A stretch of DNA of 64,000 nucleotides from Glossina fuscipes (Eukaryota > Arthropoda > Insecta > Diptera > Glossinidae): NCBI RefSeq assembly GCF_014805625.2, contig NW_023998414.1, forward strand, positions 8,899,914-8,963,913, given 5' to 3'. Numbering within the stretch: position 1 is the first letter of the stretch; each line of letters begins with the position of its first letter. The position numbers were made by a program, and so were the translations under genes. Positions 41,488-54,020 of the stretch are shown piece after piece. The notes beneath the pieces are model-generated. The model ran no database searches. It was not told the DNA's origin and worked only from the letters and a program-made list of their open reading frames with translations.

Positions 41488-41675
41488 ATTATTATTATTA
41501 TTATTATTATTATAAATTTAGCCAGAGAATAAATTCCAAGACTAAAGTCTTAAAGCACTAGCATCTAGGGCTATCGGCTTTTTTTTATTAAAAAACTCTA
41601 CCGCACTTGAGGTTTGAACCCACGACTATTGAGTTGCTAGTCGAGACTCTTGCCTACTCGGTCACTCAGGCGGAT
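41488..41675 (-). mobile_element. tRNA-derived SINE, copy 2
   Basis: On the minus strand: box A-like TGACCGAGTAGGCA (41664-41651), box B-like GGGTTCAAACC (41621-41611), a body sharing the words CGATAGCCCTAGATG, AAGACTTTAGTCTT and TTATTCTCTGGCTAAAT with copy 1, and a clean (ATT)n tail at 41488-41512. The tidy tail suggests it is younger than copy 1. In antisense it offers AATAAA at 41528-41533, 83 nt past the stop of the SWSAP1-like gene. Confidence 0.8.
41528..41533 (+). terminator. Candidate polyadenylation signal within SINE copy 2
   Basis: AATAAA on the plus strand, 83 nt after the stop codon of the SWSAP1-like gene, formed by the antisense body of the SINE. Confidence 0.4.
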
Positions 41676-44600
41676 TTCTTTTTCTAATTATTTCAGTTAG
41701 TCTGGAATCTCAATCAGAATATTTATCAAAAAGATTAAAGTATTAGGAGAACATGTATGGGTGAAATGGAAAATATACAACAAGGGCCATCTGTCAATTC
41801 AATTTATTTGAAAAATGAAAACTTCCATTTTAATTAAAAATGACAACTCTGTAACATTGGGATCTCCAAGCTTGAAAAACTAAACGAACAGATGGCAATA
41901 CAGGGTGCTACAGCGAATGTTTAATTAATTAATCATGTGAACAGGGTACGCGTTGTGTGTTCTCCAGTGTGTTTTTTTTTCTCGCAAGGTCTCAAATAAC
42001 AATGGAGCGTGTTGGACGGAAAAGCCTGCTTTCATTCTTTTTGCCTTTTACTTAAATTATTTTCGCATCGTTTTTGATAGCTTCTGTAAATTTTTTAAAA
42101 ACTTAATTTTTTTTTTTTTTTTTGGTTAATCGATGCTTGAAACCTTCTAGAGTATGTGGAAAAAAGTTCATTACGCCCAAGAAAAATTTGTTTTCTTGAA
42201 ATTTCGGAATTTTCCATAAGACAAATGTGGCGACTGACATTGCTGTGTGCAATTTTAATAACTGGTATGACTAGTATTCTAAAAGTTATTAAAGTTTTCG
42301 AAACGAACATTGTTACCCAATCAAACAATTTGTGCATTGAAGTCGACACTAACTGGAGCAAGAAAGCTGTAAAACACATAGGTTGTAGCATAATATCATT
42401 ATGAAAATAGAATGGGGGAAAATATTTGAACTTAGAAGGACGGCCTGGAATTGTAAATAACTAAAAAGTTGAGACGAAAAAACATGCGTATAACACATGG
42501 CGAAGTTTGAAGCGAGTTTATCCCGAGACACAATTTTTGAAATCACCAAGAAGCATAATTTAAACAATTTTCATATCTTACATTCGAATTTTTTAACGCG
42601 TATTCAAAACAACATTCTCTAGGAAAAGACGTGGGCTCTTTTCAATAACTTTGTTTAAATATTTGCTTTTTTTTTGTTAATAATGTGTGAGTGTCTTTTT
42701 TTTGTCGAGAATTGCACTCAAACATTCGCCAGTTACACAAAAACCAATATTATCTAAAGACTCTACATGTTTTGCTAGATGTAAGAATGTAGATTAAATG
42801 ATTCTTTTTTTTTTCAAACATGAATTTGGACCAGTTGTGCTGCTTGCCGCAGAGCTCTTTAAGATAAAGATGTCACCAGAGAATGGCTACGGTGTTGCCA
42901 TTTTTTAATATTTTCAAAAAATGATTTTCTCTTCTAAGACTATAAGGTGCGCTTAGCAATCTTCTCAAATATTATTTCGTTACACGCGAAAAAAATTGTT
43001 ACGGTGGTCTACGTCCTCAAGCCCCCGGCAATTTTTGCGGGAAACATTCTTTGTGCTTCTATTTTGATTTTGATCGCACTTTGATTAGTAAAAAAGATTT
43101 TCGTATTAGCATTACAGTCGGTGTAATAAAGGCAATTGTTCATTTCTGTTCCTCGAAGCGTTAGGTTTTCGATTAGGTTTTGAATAAAACTGAAAACATG
43201 AGAATTCATGGAGATTATGTCTTGATTGCGTTTGTTTGTTACATTCTACGAAGGGAAGATATCGGGACAAAGGGACGTATAGACATGGAGATTGTCTCCA
43301 GGAAAAAGTCCATTAAATGACCTCTCAAAAGACCGCCTGCCACAATTTTAAGACCTTTCGATCGTTTGTTCACATGCGCATAAAGAGCATCCCTTGAGCG
43401 GAAAAAAAATCAAATTATTTGAAAGCTGAAGTGATTTTTGATGAAATATCGTATAAGCATAACATGCGCATCTTGCAACTCTTACCTTCCGTTGACAACA
43501 AAAACAATTTGTGGTCGCTCAAACACACCAGGTCACATCAATAAAATTCTGAAAACTATTATCGATAACGGAAATGGAAAGTCATAAGGGAGAGCTTTAA
43601 TCCCAAATGTATGAGAAAAGGTAGTTGCATTTACTATTTAGCCTGAAAAATTGGGCACTAGAACGCAGATTATCAAATGGGTACAAAAAAATGCCTTCTT
43701 ACTTGGGCGCGGAAATTATTGATCGACATATATTTACATAATTGAACTGGTTTGGAAAAGTCTAGCTATCAGCTTATTTCTATGTCGGGAATATACCTGT
43801 GAAAGGTATGTTCAGTTTTTCGAAACGTTTGCAACACCGAGATATATTACGATCGTCGCCCTCTACAAGTACAAACTTTCAAAATGCACATATGCGCGTG
43901 GGTGTGTATAAAATGAACGCCAAATACAGAAATATAAGATGAAAGATATTGTAATTCGATATAAATGATTTTTAAACTGAAATCGATTTCATTGAGTGTT
44001 AGGTTTTGTTATTTTTTTTTGTAGCATACTTGATGGATAATGGATTATAATGAAAGCAAAAACAAAAACCAAAACTATAAGCAAAAAAATGCAGAAGAAA
44101 AAATTGATGAATTTCGAAAGGAATTCGACTTGTGTTGAGTTAATTACTGTTGCATACTGTAATGCGTGCGAATGCTTAATGCTAAGCTTTTGACAAAGAT
44201 TTGAAAAACTTTTGAATTAAAAAAGGTCGTTATATATAGCATATGTTTAGGCATAAAGAGCTTTTTAAAGTTTTTCGTAAAAGCATTCGATTGCTTTTTT
44301 CTTTTTCTTTTCCCTTACTACGCTCTCTCTGAAATAACTCTTTACGAAAGTTTTCCTTTATAAATATATATTAACTCTTATGTATGGTACTCTTTAACCG
44401 GAAGAATGTGAAAGCACGATCTGGCGCCTTTTTTCTGCAACGAAATTGCAAAGTCAAGTTTGCAGAAACATATTTCCTTTAAGTTCTAAAGCGTAGCGTG
44501 ACAGAGGATGGAGGGAGGGAGAGAACAGTTTGGATACTACAGATTTATAATAAATGGAACATAACAAAATAAAGCCAACAAGTAGTAGAAGTAGTAATGT

Positions 44601-45790
44601 TTTGGCTGCGTCAGTGAGAAGTTTCCATCTACATATGTAGAGGAAAACGAATAAAAATAATATTTAGAAAAAACAAAGCGAAGAAGAATTTCAAAATTAT
44701 ACAGTAACGAAACTCGTGTGCATTGTATTTATTTTTCATTAAAAATATGTCGATTAATTAAACGGCACAAAGACATATATATACAAAACTACATCCGGAG
44801 TGATTAAAATTAAGTGTAATAGAGTCCACGAATTTATTTTTTGTTGTTGACGTTTTCCTTAATGTTTTTTTTTTTTTTTTTTTTTTTTTTTTCTTTTCTT
44901 TTCTTAAACTTTTTAAATGGTAAGTAAGAGAATGATAGGTCATTGAAGAATAGTTTTCATTACATCAATATTATGCAAAACCACCGGGTATAGGGTTTTG
45001 CTTATATCTTTTTTTCTTTTTTTCTTTTTCTTGAATAGCAGTACAATCCTTGTTGTATTTTATCTTTCTGTCGTGATTATAAAGGATAAGGGCAGAAGGA
45101 AAGGTGATTATTCATGATGATGCGTTTGAACAGATTAATTTCGATTTTATTCGTAGCACTCTTTTGTTTGCACTATCTTCTTCTACAATGTGAACAATTG
45201 TTCTTTTTTCCTTACATTTTTATTTATTTTTTTCTTTTTTTTTTATATATCCATATATATATATATATATCTTAGTTAAAAGGATTTTTAACTCCATTCA
45301 TTTTATATTTTGTTTAAAAATTTTTTAGTTTCTTGTACAAGACTCTATAATAATGGAAGTTGATTGTGTCTTTCTTGTAGATGGCAATATATAACGTACT
45401 TAGGTATTGTATTGGAAAAAAAAAAAAAAAAACATTTTTGTAACAGCAATCTTATGCGGATTTCTGTGGCCAAGAAAGAATTCTCATTGATTTTTATTTT
45501 TATTTCTTTTTTTTTTTTTAAGTTTTTTTTTTTCTTTTCGCTTTACATTTAGTTGCTAATGATTTCTCACTATTTAAACTTGAAAGATTCATTACAGTTT
45601 TTATTGATAATTAATTTCTCTTCATAGGATTTTTAATATATCAAACATGTTGAGAGAGTTACTTATGTCTTCTGATTTATAACATTTAAAATAAATTGCT
45701 CAAATTGTAAGGATGCAAGCTTAAGCGATGTCCTATAAGAATATGATTTTAAAAATTTATTTATTTACTTATTATGTATTATTACATTGT
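41676..45790. other. Gene-poor intergenic region
   Basis: No coding region is supported; open frames up to 98 codons have no domain, compositional bias or homology I recognise. A fragment near 43795-43860 (GTATGTTCAGTTTTTCGAAA, then CGTTTGCAACACCG) resembles repeat family 2. T-runs occur at 42107-42124 and 44866-44892. Confidence 0.5.
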
Positions 45791-46165
45791 GAACCGCCTG
45801 TGGTGCAACGGTATGTTAACTATGTGCAGATTCATGCAACACGCACTTGAGGGACTTGAGATAGATCCGCCTTTCATTAAAACTGATTGAGCTGAGCTTG
45901 TCTCTCTCTTTCTCTTTCTCTCTCTATCCGTCTGTCCATGTATTCATTTGTTCAATCTAAAGTTCAGAATTTTTAAGATATTTTAATGAAGTTTTGAAAG
46001 CTCTATTAAAAATTGTTCGCAACTCCGTCTTGTTAGGCAAAAATTTGTGGGTATTTATCCATCACTCACAAATTATGAAAGATAGAAGAGTGGAAGTTTT
46101 TACATACACTTGACGGAAAACTCTATTGTTTGTGTGCAAAAAGCGTAGTAGGGTGTTTCTATTCC
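45791..46165 (+). repeat. Decayed dispersed repeat, family 1
   Basis: It starts CGCCTGTGGTGCAACGGTAT, then shows ATGCAACACGCACTTGAGG, GAGATAGATCCGCC, TCCGTCTGTCCATG, TCTATTAAAAATTGTTCGCA, and ends near GTAGGGTGTTTCTATTCC. The order matches the copy at 51470-52125, with a CT array at 45899-45923 inserted. Confidence 0.55.
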
Positions 46166-46630
46166 ACTATGGATGGATGACAGTTATCTAGACCAGCTTA
46201 ACCGCTTTAAAAGTCAACCAATCACTTAAAAGTCATTACTTTCCAAAGCATAAATGGTTTCTTAGCTTTTTTTTTTTTTTTTATTTCAAAGCATCTTTCG
46301 CTGCTCGTTGGTTACCTTACGTTGAATGAGTTAACAAAACGATTTAAAATCCTAGATATAGTTATGGGAACAACTAAAGCTAGATATTCAACTAAAATAT
46401 AATGAGATCGAAATTCCGTTGACTCTTAGAAGTAAATCTTATACTCATTATGATGACAAAATATGTGTAAAATGCGTAAAGGGAAGTGAAGACAAAAAAA
46501 AAGAGAAGAAGAGAGAGAAGAATAAACTTCATGTACAAGTCAGTAAGAGAGAAACAGTCGCACCCACAATCGATACAGATCCGAGTTGCGCGTGAACCCC
46601 TAAGCCATTGCAAATATGCATAAGCTCGGC
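46166..46630. other. Intergenic, no gene seen
   Basis: A T-run at 46267-46282 and a GA-rich patch at 46495-46530. Nothing else. Confidence 0.45.
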
Positions 46631-46643
46631 AACCGATAACAGT

Positions 46644-47282
46644 AAACAACACCAGTCAGTTTTCGAATCATGAGCAAGTTGTTGAGATTGCAAGTTAATT
46701 TAAATACAACACTGACTAACAAGTCGTCTGTGTTAGAGATAATTGTTTTGATAGACTGTACGGAGTCCGATGTTGAGAGCAAGTGATCGATATCGTTTAG
46801 GTTTTTGCAACCGACTCTGAACGGATTCAAAAAGCTCGTAATTATATTTACATTGACTAAGCTTTATGAAGGACGAGAAGCGATTCGGGATAGTACCGCT
46901 TATTAACTTAATTATGAAAGCAATACCAAGAATAAATTTTCTTCTTCTTCTTCTTCTTCGAAAAGTATCTCAAGTGATGATAAGGCTAAGAGAAGCAATC
47001 TATTTTGATAAGGGGGCCGAGGGGAGATAAGCGAGTTCCTAAGGGGCAAATAGCAAGATACTCCTTTTGAACGGATTACATTGAATCTGCATAACACTTA
47101 TGGGAAAGAGATCGCAGAACAGTGAAATACCCAAGTATTGGCACATGTGCAGCCTCTTTGTAATGTAAGGATCGTTAAGCTCGTTCGACAACTTTACTTG
47201 AAGAAAGCTCAGTGTGAAAACTAAAACGTAATCTTTGGGAGAATAGAAGCAACGACGTTTCCAACTTAAACAAATCATATCA
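46644..47282 (+). pseudogene. Possible decayed coding relic
   Basis: One plus frame is interrupted by only about ten stops over 213 codons in AT-rich DNA. It reads in places as protein-like text (SFRIMSKLLRLQVNLNTTLT; SVLEIIVLIDCTESDVES; LAHVQPLCNVRIVKLVRQLY). It contains a TTC/TCT array at 46941-46960. The composition is less AT-rich than its surroundings. I cannot assign a family; an old retroelement gag-like region is one possibility. Confidence 0.2.
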
Positions 47283-49429
47283 GACAATTTGTAGCTGATC
47301 CGAAGACGATCGGCTCCACGGAGAAGGAAGAAAACAGTTTCAGATCCTCAGCTTAAATTAAGATATGGCTGGATTGAGAAGACTGGATCGGGGGGAGATC
47401 GTTGATCTATCAATTAAATAAAAAGGAATATAGCTAAGTGTTATGCGATCCTATCGGCAGGACAGGCCAGGACTAACTATAGCCCCAAGGAAATTAAAAT
47501 CGACCGCACTTGCTATGCGCAGTTTGCGCGTGTGTCATGTAACTCTCCAAAAATGGAGTTTAGAAATTCATTTCACGCCTAATAGATTGTAAAGCGCAGT
47601 TTTTCTTCTAGTGCTGCTGCATGATTGCTGGCTGGATTGGTTTTTTTCTGTTCTTCCATTTAAGTGCTGAATTTCTTTCATAGTCTTCGTACTGATGTTG
47701 AATGAACGTTGAATGGCCGTCGCGAAGCGTCTCAAAGCTAAGGACAGAAAAGAAGAAGAAGAGCAAAATGATCACAAATTGAATTATGAAATACGTCGTC
47801 TTAGAGGGCTTTTTAATTACTTAGCGAGAATTGCTTTCGACCATTGACCGTCAGGTCTTGTCAATGATAAATAAATACTGCGTCTCGTTTGAATGAAGAA
47901 AATCTGGAAAATTTGTGGTCATTGCGAATGCAATCAATCAATGCGTTGACTATTAGTCGTACATTGAACATTTCATGCCTCTTTCTTATCGCTATATTTG
48001 CAAAAGTTGAATGTGAATACAAAAGTGTTTATACAACTTCTTTAGTTCTTTGCTTTACATGCTCGGGTGTATCATTGACAAGGACATCAGGAGTGATGGA
48101 AACTAACGAGTAAATGCTCTATTTGCTCGATTACTTCATACATATATCGCATTTTCAAAATCTTCTCTTTCCCTCTAATCGCACACTTATACGCACCGCA
48201 TGCATAATTGATCTGGGTACACAAAGTTTCGAAAGTTGCTTAGTGTGTTTGTTCATTGGGAAATGACTTGACTTTAATTGAGTTTTGTTTTCATAGAAGA
48301 GTAAAACAAAAAAAAAAAAAAAAAATTAAACAAGAAATTTCTTTTCCACTCCCAAAGAATAAAGGTATACTAAAATTCTTATATCGCTTCGGCCTAATTC
48401 TTAAAGAAGCAATGCTCGACTTGCCAATTCATGCAGACATACTAATATAAAAGTGGAAAAGTGGTGTTCGCCTACGCTCTCCCAATATTATTGGGTTGCC
48501 GCGTTGTCGACTAGTTAACAGTCACCAGTGCTAAATCGATGTTCCCGTGATTTCTAATCTCGATCCTAGCTATAATGAGTGCGGTTGCTCGGTAAACGCT
48601 AAGCCTCCTTGTCTTTACTCCCACTTCTTTCGGACCATGTCCGTGTTACACATACCGGATTGGTCATGAGTAAGAAAGAGAAAATAAAAACCAAATAAAA
48701 ATGATGGCTATGTTCGTGGTCTGCCTGAAACTCTAAGACGACGTGGTAAAGTTCTTTCACAATTATATTTATTGATTCATGCGTCTATCTGTCTGTAACT
48801 CCAGCTCACACTTTGAATGTTTTTTTCCTTTACGATCTTTGCGCAGAGTGTTTCTCATTACGACTTCATCCACATTAAGTTGATTTTTCGACACATTACA
48901 TCATTTTATGTGGACTAACATGCTCGAGATATGCAAATGTTCGGGTTAGCCGTGAACTCTGTCGGCCCGGCAGGCGAAATAGACGTTTTCTTGACGACCG
49001 GCTTCTTTTGTTCTAAGGAATGTGCGAACACCTTCTAAAACAACTTATTGAAATATAGTTATCTTCCCTTAGATAGAACCCTATCCATTAGTCCTGTCAA
49101 CACACTCTCTACATGTGTTTACCGATATCGATATCATCAGCATAATATTATTGAACGCGGAATAAAGTCGAGCTATTTCCTGAAATCAAAGCGAATCTTA
49201 AATTTTATGCCTATGGTTTAAAGGCTGTTGTGACAAGCTAAGATGAAAATTAATCATTTTTTACGATATGATTTACAGGGCATGCATTAAACGTAGTCTT
49301 TGCGTAAAATATGCCACACGCACTTGATGAAGATGCATACGTCTTCAAGTTTGAAATAAGAAACTCCGCAACTCTGCAACCGATGAACTCTTTATGTTTA
49401 AAACATTTAATTTAAGACGCTTCATACAA

Positions 49430-49430
<1 letters not shown>
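47283..49430. other. Intergenic, no gene seen
   Basis: Short open frames without coding character. An A-run at 48308-48325. No recognised element. Confidence 0.45.
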
Positions 49431-49460
<30 letters not shown>

Positions 49461-49463
49461 AAG

Positions 49464-49546
<83 letters not shown>

Positions 49547-49628
49547 AAGAAAGAAAGAGAAAGGGAGAAAGAGAAAGATAGAGAGAGAGAGCGAGCGAGC
49601 GAGAGAGAAAGAAAGGAGAGAGAGAGAG
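49431..49628. repeat. Long (GA)n microsatellite, about 200 bp
   Basis: Nearly pure GA with AAAG and GAGC variants. It leaves long open frames on both strands (Arg/Glu on plus, Ser/Leu on minus) that are repeat artefacts. Confidence 0.95.
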
Positions 49629-51469
49629 CGTAGATAACTGAGATATTGATATATGCGCGACTTAAGTTTCCGTTCAGGTACCAGCTGTCGTTCAGAATAT
49701 CATAAACTTTAAAAATATGGATGTCATCGATGGTATTTTCACTCGTCTTAAGTGGATTAAACGGGGAAAAAATGCAGCTGAAGCTATGGAGAGGATTAAG
49801 TTGACTTGAATGCATTTAGATTATGTGTGCTTTGTGAGACTTTGTCGCATGTCACCTATTCACCGTAGCTGAAGATGTTCAGACATCAATAAATAGCAAG
49901 AGACTACAGATAGCGATGATGTATGTTTCGATTATTAAGCCTCTCAGCAATAATAGGTTAAATCAATTTGAATTTTATTAAAGAACAGAACAAATTTATT
50001 TATACACGTTGCGTTCACTTTGATTTTCAATTACAATATAATATCTTGGCGGTGTATGCGGCCATTTAAAATCTGGTCGAGAGATTACCTAAGAATGTTC
50101 TTAAAAAGGCGGGAAAAGTTGCTTTACTTATATTCTTTCTCTCTTTCTTTCTCTTTCTCTTTCTGTTGCATTATTCTTGCTCGTTTAATTATAGTTTCAT
50201 TTAATCGCTACTGCGGCCAAATCGTAAAAATTAATGGAGTAAGGACTTATATAATAATAAATATTTAAAATATACGCAATCGCTTGGTAGGCAGTGAGTA
50301 GTGCTATAATAAAAAAGTATTAACAGAAAAAAACAAAAAAAAAAAAGAAGAAGAAACACAATAACAACAATAATAACAACAACAACAAAAAATATAATTA
50401 AAAGCCTTTAGAAATGATAATATGATGAAAAAAAACGACAACAACATTTTAAGCGAAAAAGTATTGAGACTATTTTCGAAAAACTGTAATCAACTTTTTC
50501 TTTTCTTTTCTCTTTCTTTTTTTTTTTTTTTTGTTCTTCAAAAAATTAAAGGGTAAACTAAAATTTATAAATTATTTTCTTAGCGCCTTCGCTTCTTAGA
50601 CTCTTGTAATTGCTTTTACAAGAACTTGTGATTTATAAGCGTAACTTTTCGCCATAAAATGTGTTACTTGTTATGACATTTGCCAAAAAAAACGAAAAAA
50701 CAAAAAAAAACTAAACATTAAGTGTCAACATCAACAACCATCAGCTCACAGCAACCAAGAACTTATTGCCTGCATTGAGTGCACACAGAAGAGACCGCCA
50801 ACTATCAAATAATCATAATAAAGCATCCTTAGTGAATTAACTTAACCGAAATAAAAAAGGACAAAAAAAAAAAAATAAAACAAAAAATATATATATATAT
50901 ATATGGAAGAGAAGCAGATAAGAAATTATTCAACAGGGTCATTACATTACGAGAGGTACAAACATTCTACAAAACAGTGTAAGTGGATATGAACTGAACA
51001 TTTTTTGTTTTTGTTTTTTTTTATGTTTTTTTTTTTATTTTTTTATTTTTTTATTTTTCACTGATTTACCATATTTTTATGTATGGAAACATAAACATAT
51101 TTAAATGTATTTATATTCACTGCACAAAAAAACACATACATACATGGGCACGGCTTTAGCTTATTAAAAACGCACGTAACGCGTAAAGATATAAAATGAA
51201 GACTCCGAACGACAGTACTGAGCATAATATCCTAGTTTAGCATAATGAGCCTGCTGCTGCCAGCTTATCACAATTGTCTGCCCTTATGCGCATCATTCAA
51301 AGTAAAGAATGGAATATTGAATAGGTTTAATACTTTTTAGCCTCAGATTATCATTTATTTATTTATTGCTTATCTATCTATGTCAGGAAAGTAGTTGAGA
51401 AACTTTCTTTAAAACAGGAAGCCTGCACCCTCTCTTTCTCTCTCCTCCTATTTATAGCTTACCTTACCT
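49629..51469. other. Intergenic, A/T-run rich
   Basis: No gene is supported. There are many short A- and T-runs (50330-50345, 50518-50532, 51015-51060), an AAC/AAT patch (50360-50390) and an AT array at 50886-50904. Confidence 0.5.
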
Positions 51470-52125
51470 GTGGTACAGGGTATATTAAGTTTTGTGCGGA
51501 CGTATGTGACAAGCGGAAGGACTTAGGATAGACTCTCCTTTCACTTTATTCAGAATCATTTTCTGAATCGATTTAGGTCTATTCGTTCGTCTGCCTCTTC
51601 GTCTGATGTCTGTCCAAGTCAATTTGTGTTCAAGCTAAAAGTCGCAATTTTGGACGAAGTTTGGTAAGCTGACATGTCTTGGTCCAAGGACGAACGCTAT
51701 TGAAAATAGTTCGCATTGGTACAATTTTGCAACCAAATGAAAAAATTGCTATTTTCAAATATTTCTCCACAAAAAAAAATGTGCAAAATTTTCGTTCGGC
51801 TGTGGCAATTTTTTTTCTCCTCTCTTTTATTACTATTTTTATAATTAATCGAGTTTTATATAAAAGTAGTAAAAATGTATAATTTTTAATATCTAATATA
51901 TCATGCTGACAACTAATTCAAAATGGTAGAAGTCAACTTTACCAAATTTGGACCAAATCGGTTCATATTTTGGATACCTACAATATGCGGGCTTTTCACA
52001 TGAAAATAATGTGTAACCTCCGATGTATTATTACTAAAACGACCGGATAACTGCATTAAACAAAGTGGTGTAGAGTATCTAAAAGTCGACATTGCCCGAC
52101 TATAATGTTCTTACTTATTTTAGGA
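51470..52125 (+). repeat. Dispersed repeat family 1, the most complete copy
   Basis: It starts CCTGTGGTACAGGGTATATT, then shows TTTCACTTTATTCAGAATCA, GATGTCTGTCCAAGTCAATT, GCAATTTTGGACGAAGTTTG, AACGCTATTGAAAATAGTTC, CAAATCGGTTCATATTT, and ends AGTGGTGTAGAGTATCTAAA followed by GTCGACATTGCCCGACTA. About 650 bp with no open frame. The GTCG-acattgcc-CGAC ending forms a small hairpin. Confidence 0.65.
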
Positions 52126-53392
52126 AAGTCTTACATAGGTTGAATGCCAAGTCGGTGAAGGCCCAACACTTATCGATCACCCATACACCTACTCGATTGC
52201 AGCCACCTCCCCTATCTCTTTCCCTTTTTTTACTTCTTTCTTTTCCGGAATGAAAACAAAGAAAGGTGGGGGTATACAAGGCCCCTTGCAGAAAAAATTT
52301 TTAACTAATATATGTTTTCTCCGAATCGAGCTGCGCTTACTCCGTTTGCGTTTTACGTTGGCGTTCAGCCTGCAAGAAGGTTATGTCAATTTTCAGTTTT
52401 ATTAAAAACTATGCTGCATACGACAGTAAATTCTCACATTGCAGCAACGGTGTAATTATATAAAAAGAAAAACAATTACTTCGCAATTGAATGCAAGATT
52501 AATGCAATCTCTGACTGATTGTTTGATGAAGAATTCCGAAAACCATTACTTCTCATAACTGTCTTTTCTGACCTCGGCGAGTCAGAGCCCTGCTTACAAT
52601 GCGTCATCAATGCGTGTTTTAATTTCAAAAAGCTCTGGGCACGTAATAAACGCCCGGACTTCGTTCGCCCCGAACACTGATCGTACGTTAGCGAAATGTG
52701 AGGTTAAGAAATTGAAATGATGAAAAGGTTTCTATCTTCTAGAGGCGCTGAAGATAAATTTGATTGTAATTGAATGTATTTTCAAAGGACGGATATGATT
52801 AATAATTTATGCATCGTCCATTGCCCATCCTGTACATTTAGGAAGCGAATCTTTGATGTCCACCAGATCAAATTAAATTATGTCAAGTAATTTTTATAGT
52901 CAGGTTACCTTTTGTCCATTCATTATGCCAACACCTTTGTGTAATCCGGGAGGAAGGCTTGTAAGGAACCTTACAAACAGCGTGCATTCTTAATCAGCGA
53001 TGATCGTATGCCTCCCTATCGTAGCTGATTTCCGACCATCGTTGTGGAACGGTAGTCATAATTAATTGGATTCATTCATTCCCTGTAATATATGCAACAA
53101 AGAAAAATATGCATTAAAAAATCCCATAGAATATAATTATTTTGAATTTTGAGAAAACTTAAAACTCTAAGCAAGGGAGAGATATCAAAAAGTTGGGTTA
53201 AGCCTGCACTACATTCATTCATTGAATTTTTTACTTGCTTTTCTTTCTGGTTACTAATTAAATTCTTTTCATTATTGCATCATTTGATTCCCCGCCATAT
53301 AAAAGGAGCAAATTCATATTAATTTTGCTATACTGTTAGTAACATTTGAAACGGATGGAGACATTTTATAGTACACAGTATTATGAAAGTAT
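52126..53392. other. Intergenic, no gene seen
   Basis: Ordinary mixed-composition DNA without an open frame worth reporting. No recognised element. Confidence 0.5.
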
Positions 53393-53945
53393 TCATTACA
53401 GGTCCAACATCGGATGTGTATTTAAATAAGGGAGAAATCTCAATTTAGCCATGTTTGTGTCCGTCTGTCCATTTGTTATTGAGGTTATAGGTAAGCACAT
53501 TTTAAGCTCCACTTTTGAAAATTTCAACAAAACCAGTAAAAATACTATAGCGAGCCCCGGATCCGAGGCCACCATTAAATACCCTACATTACGTTGTTTA
53601 ATGCCGTCAGTCATGTAACAAGTTTTCGCAATAAGATGTTCTATGGGAGGTGGTCGAAGAAGTAGTCTGGTCCGAACCATCTTCAATAGCGTACATGCTT
53701 GGGCTAAAAAAATGTCGGTATATTAAATTTCATCAAAATATTACAAAGATTGCGGCCTGCAATCTGAACGTAAGAATATAAGACGACCAGACGGACAGAC
53801 AGATAGATGCACAAGCAAATGTAGATTGATTCGGAATCATTTTCTGAAGGTCACGGTAGGTCAATCTCAATTCTTGCTGGGGATAGCACACATCCCTCCA
53901 AAATTAAGAAACCATTGCACCATAAATGGTGTAGGGTTTAAAAAA
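53393..53945 (-). repeat. Decayed dispersed repeat, family 1, mixed orientation
   Basis: The right half reads the family 1 modules inverted (GGTCCGAACCATCTTCAATA; AAATTTCATCAAAATATTAC; GACCAGACGGACAGACAG; GATTGATTCGGAATCATTTT). The left half has the pyrimidine-word module in plus orientation (GTGTCCGTCTGTCCATTTG). A 96-codon minus-strand open frame across it is repeat-derived. Confidence 0.55.
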
Positions 53946-53971
53946 AATGTTTGAAAGAGAGACAGGTATTT

Positions 53972-54020
53972 AGAGAGAGAGAGAGAGAGAGAGAGATAGA
54001 AAGAGAGAGAGGGCGAGAGA
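53972..54020. repeat. (GA)n microsatellite
   Basis: GA units with AAAG and GGGC interruptions, abutting the right end of the preceding repeat. Confidence 0.85.

Noticed and set aside
45791..45830. tRNA-like box A (TGGTGCAACGG) suggesting a tRNA gene
   Set aside because: No matching box B or cloverleaf; it is the start module of the family 1 dispersed repeat.
49345..49815. 156-codon minus-strand and 79-codon plus-strand open frames
   Set aside because: Both are translations of the GA microsatellite (Ser/Leu or Arg/Glu repeats) and lack non-repetitive coding character.
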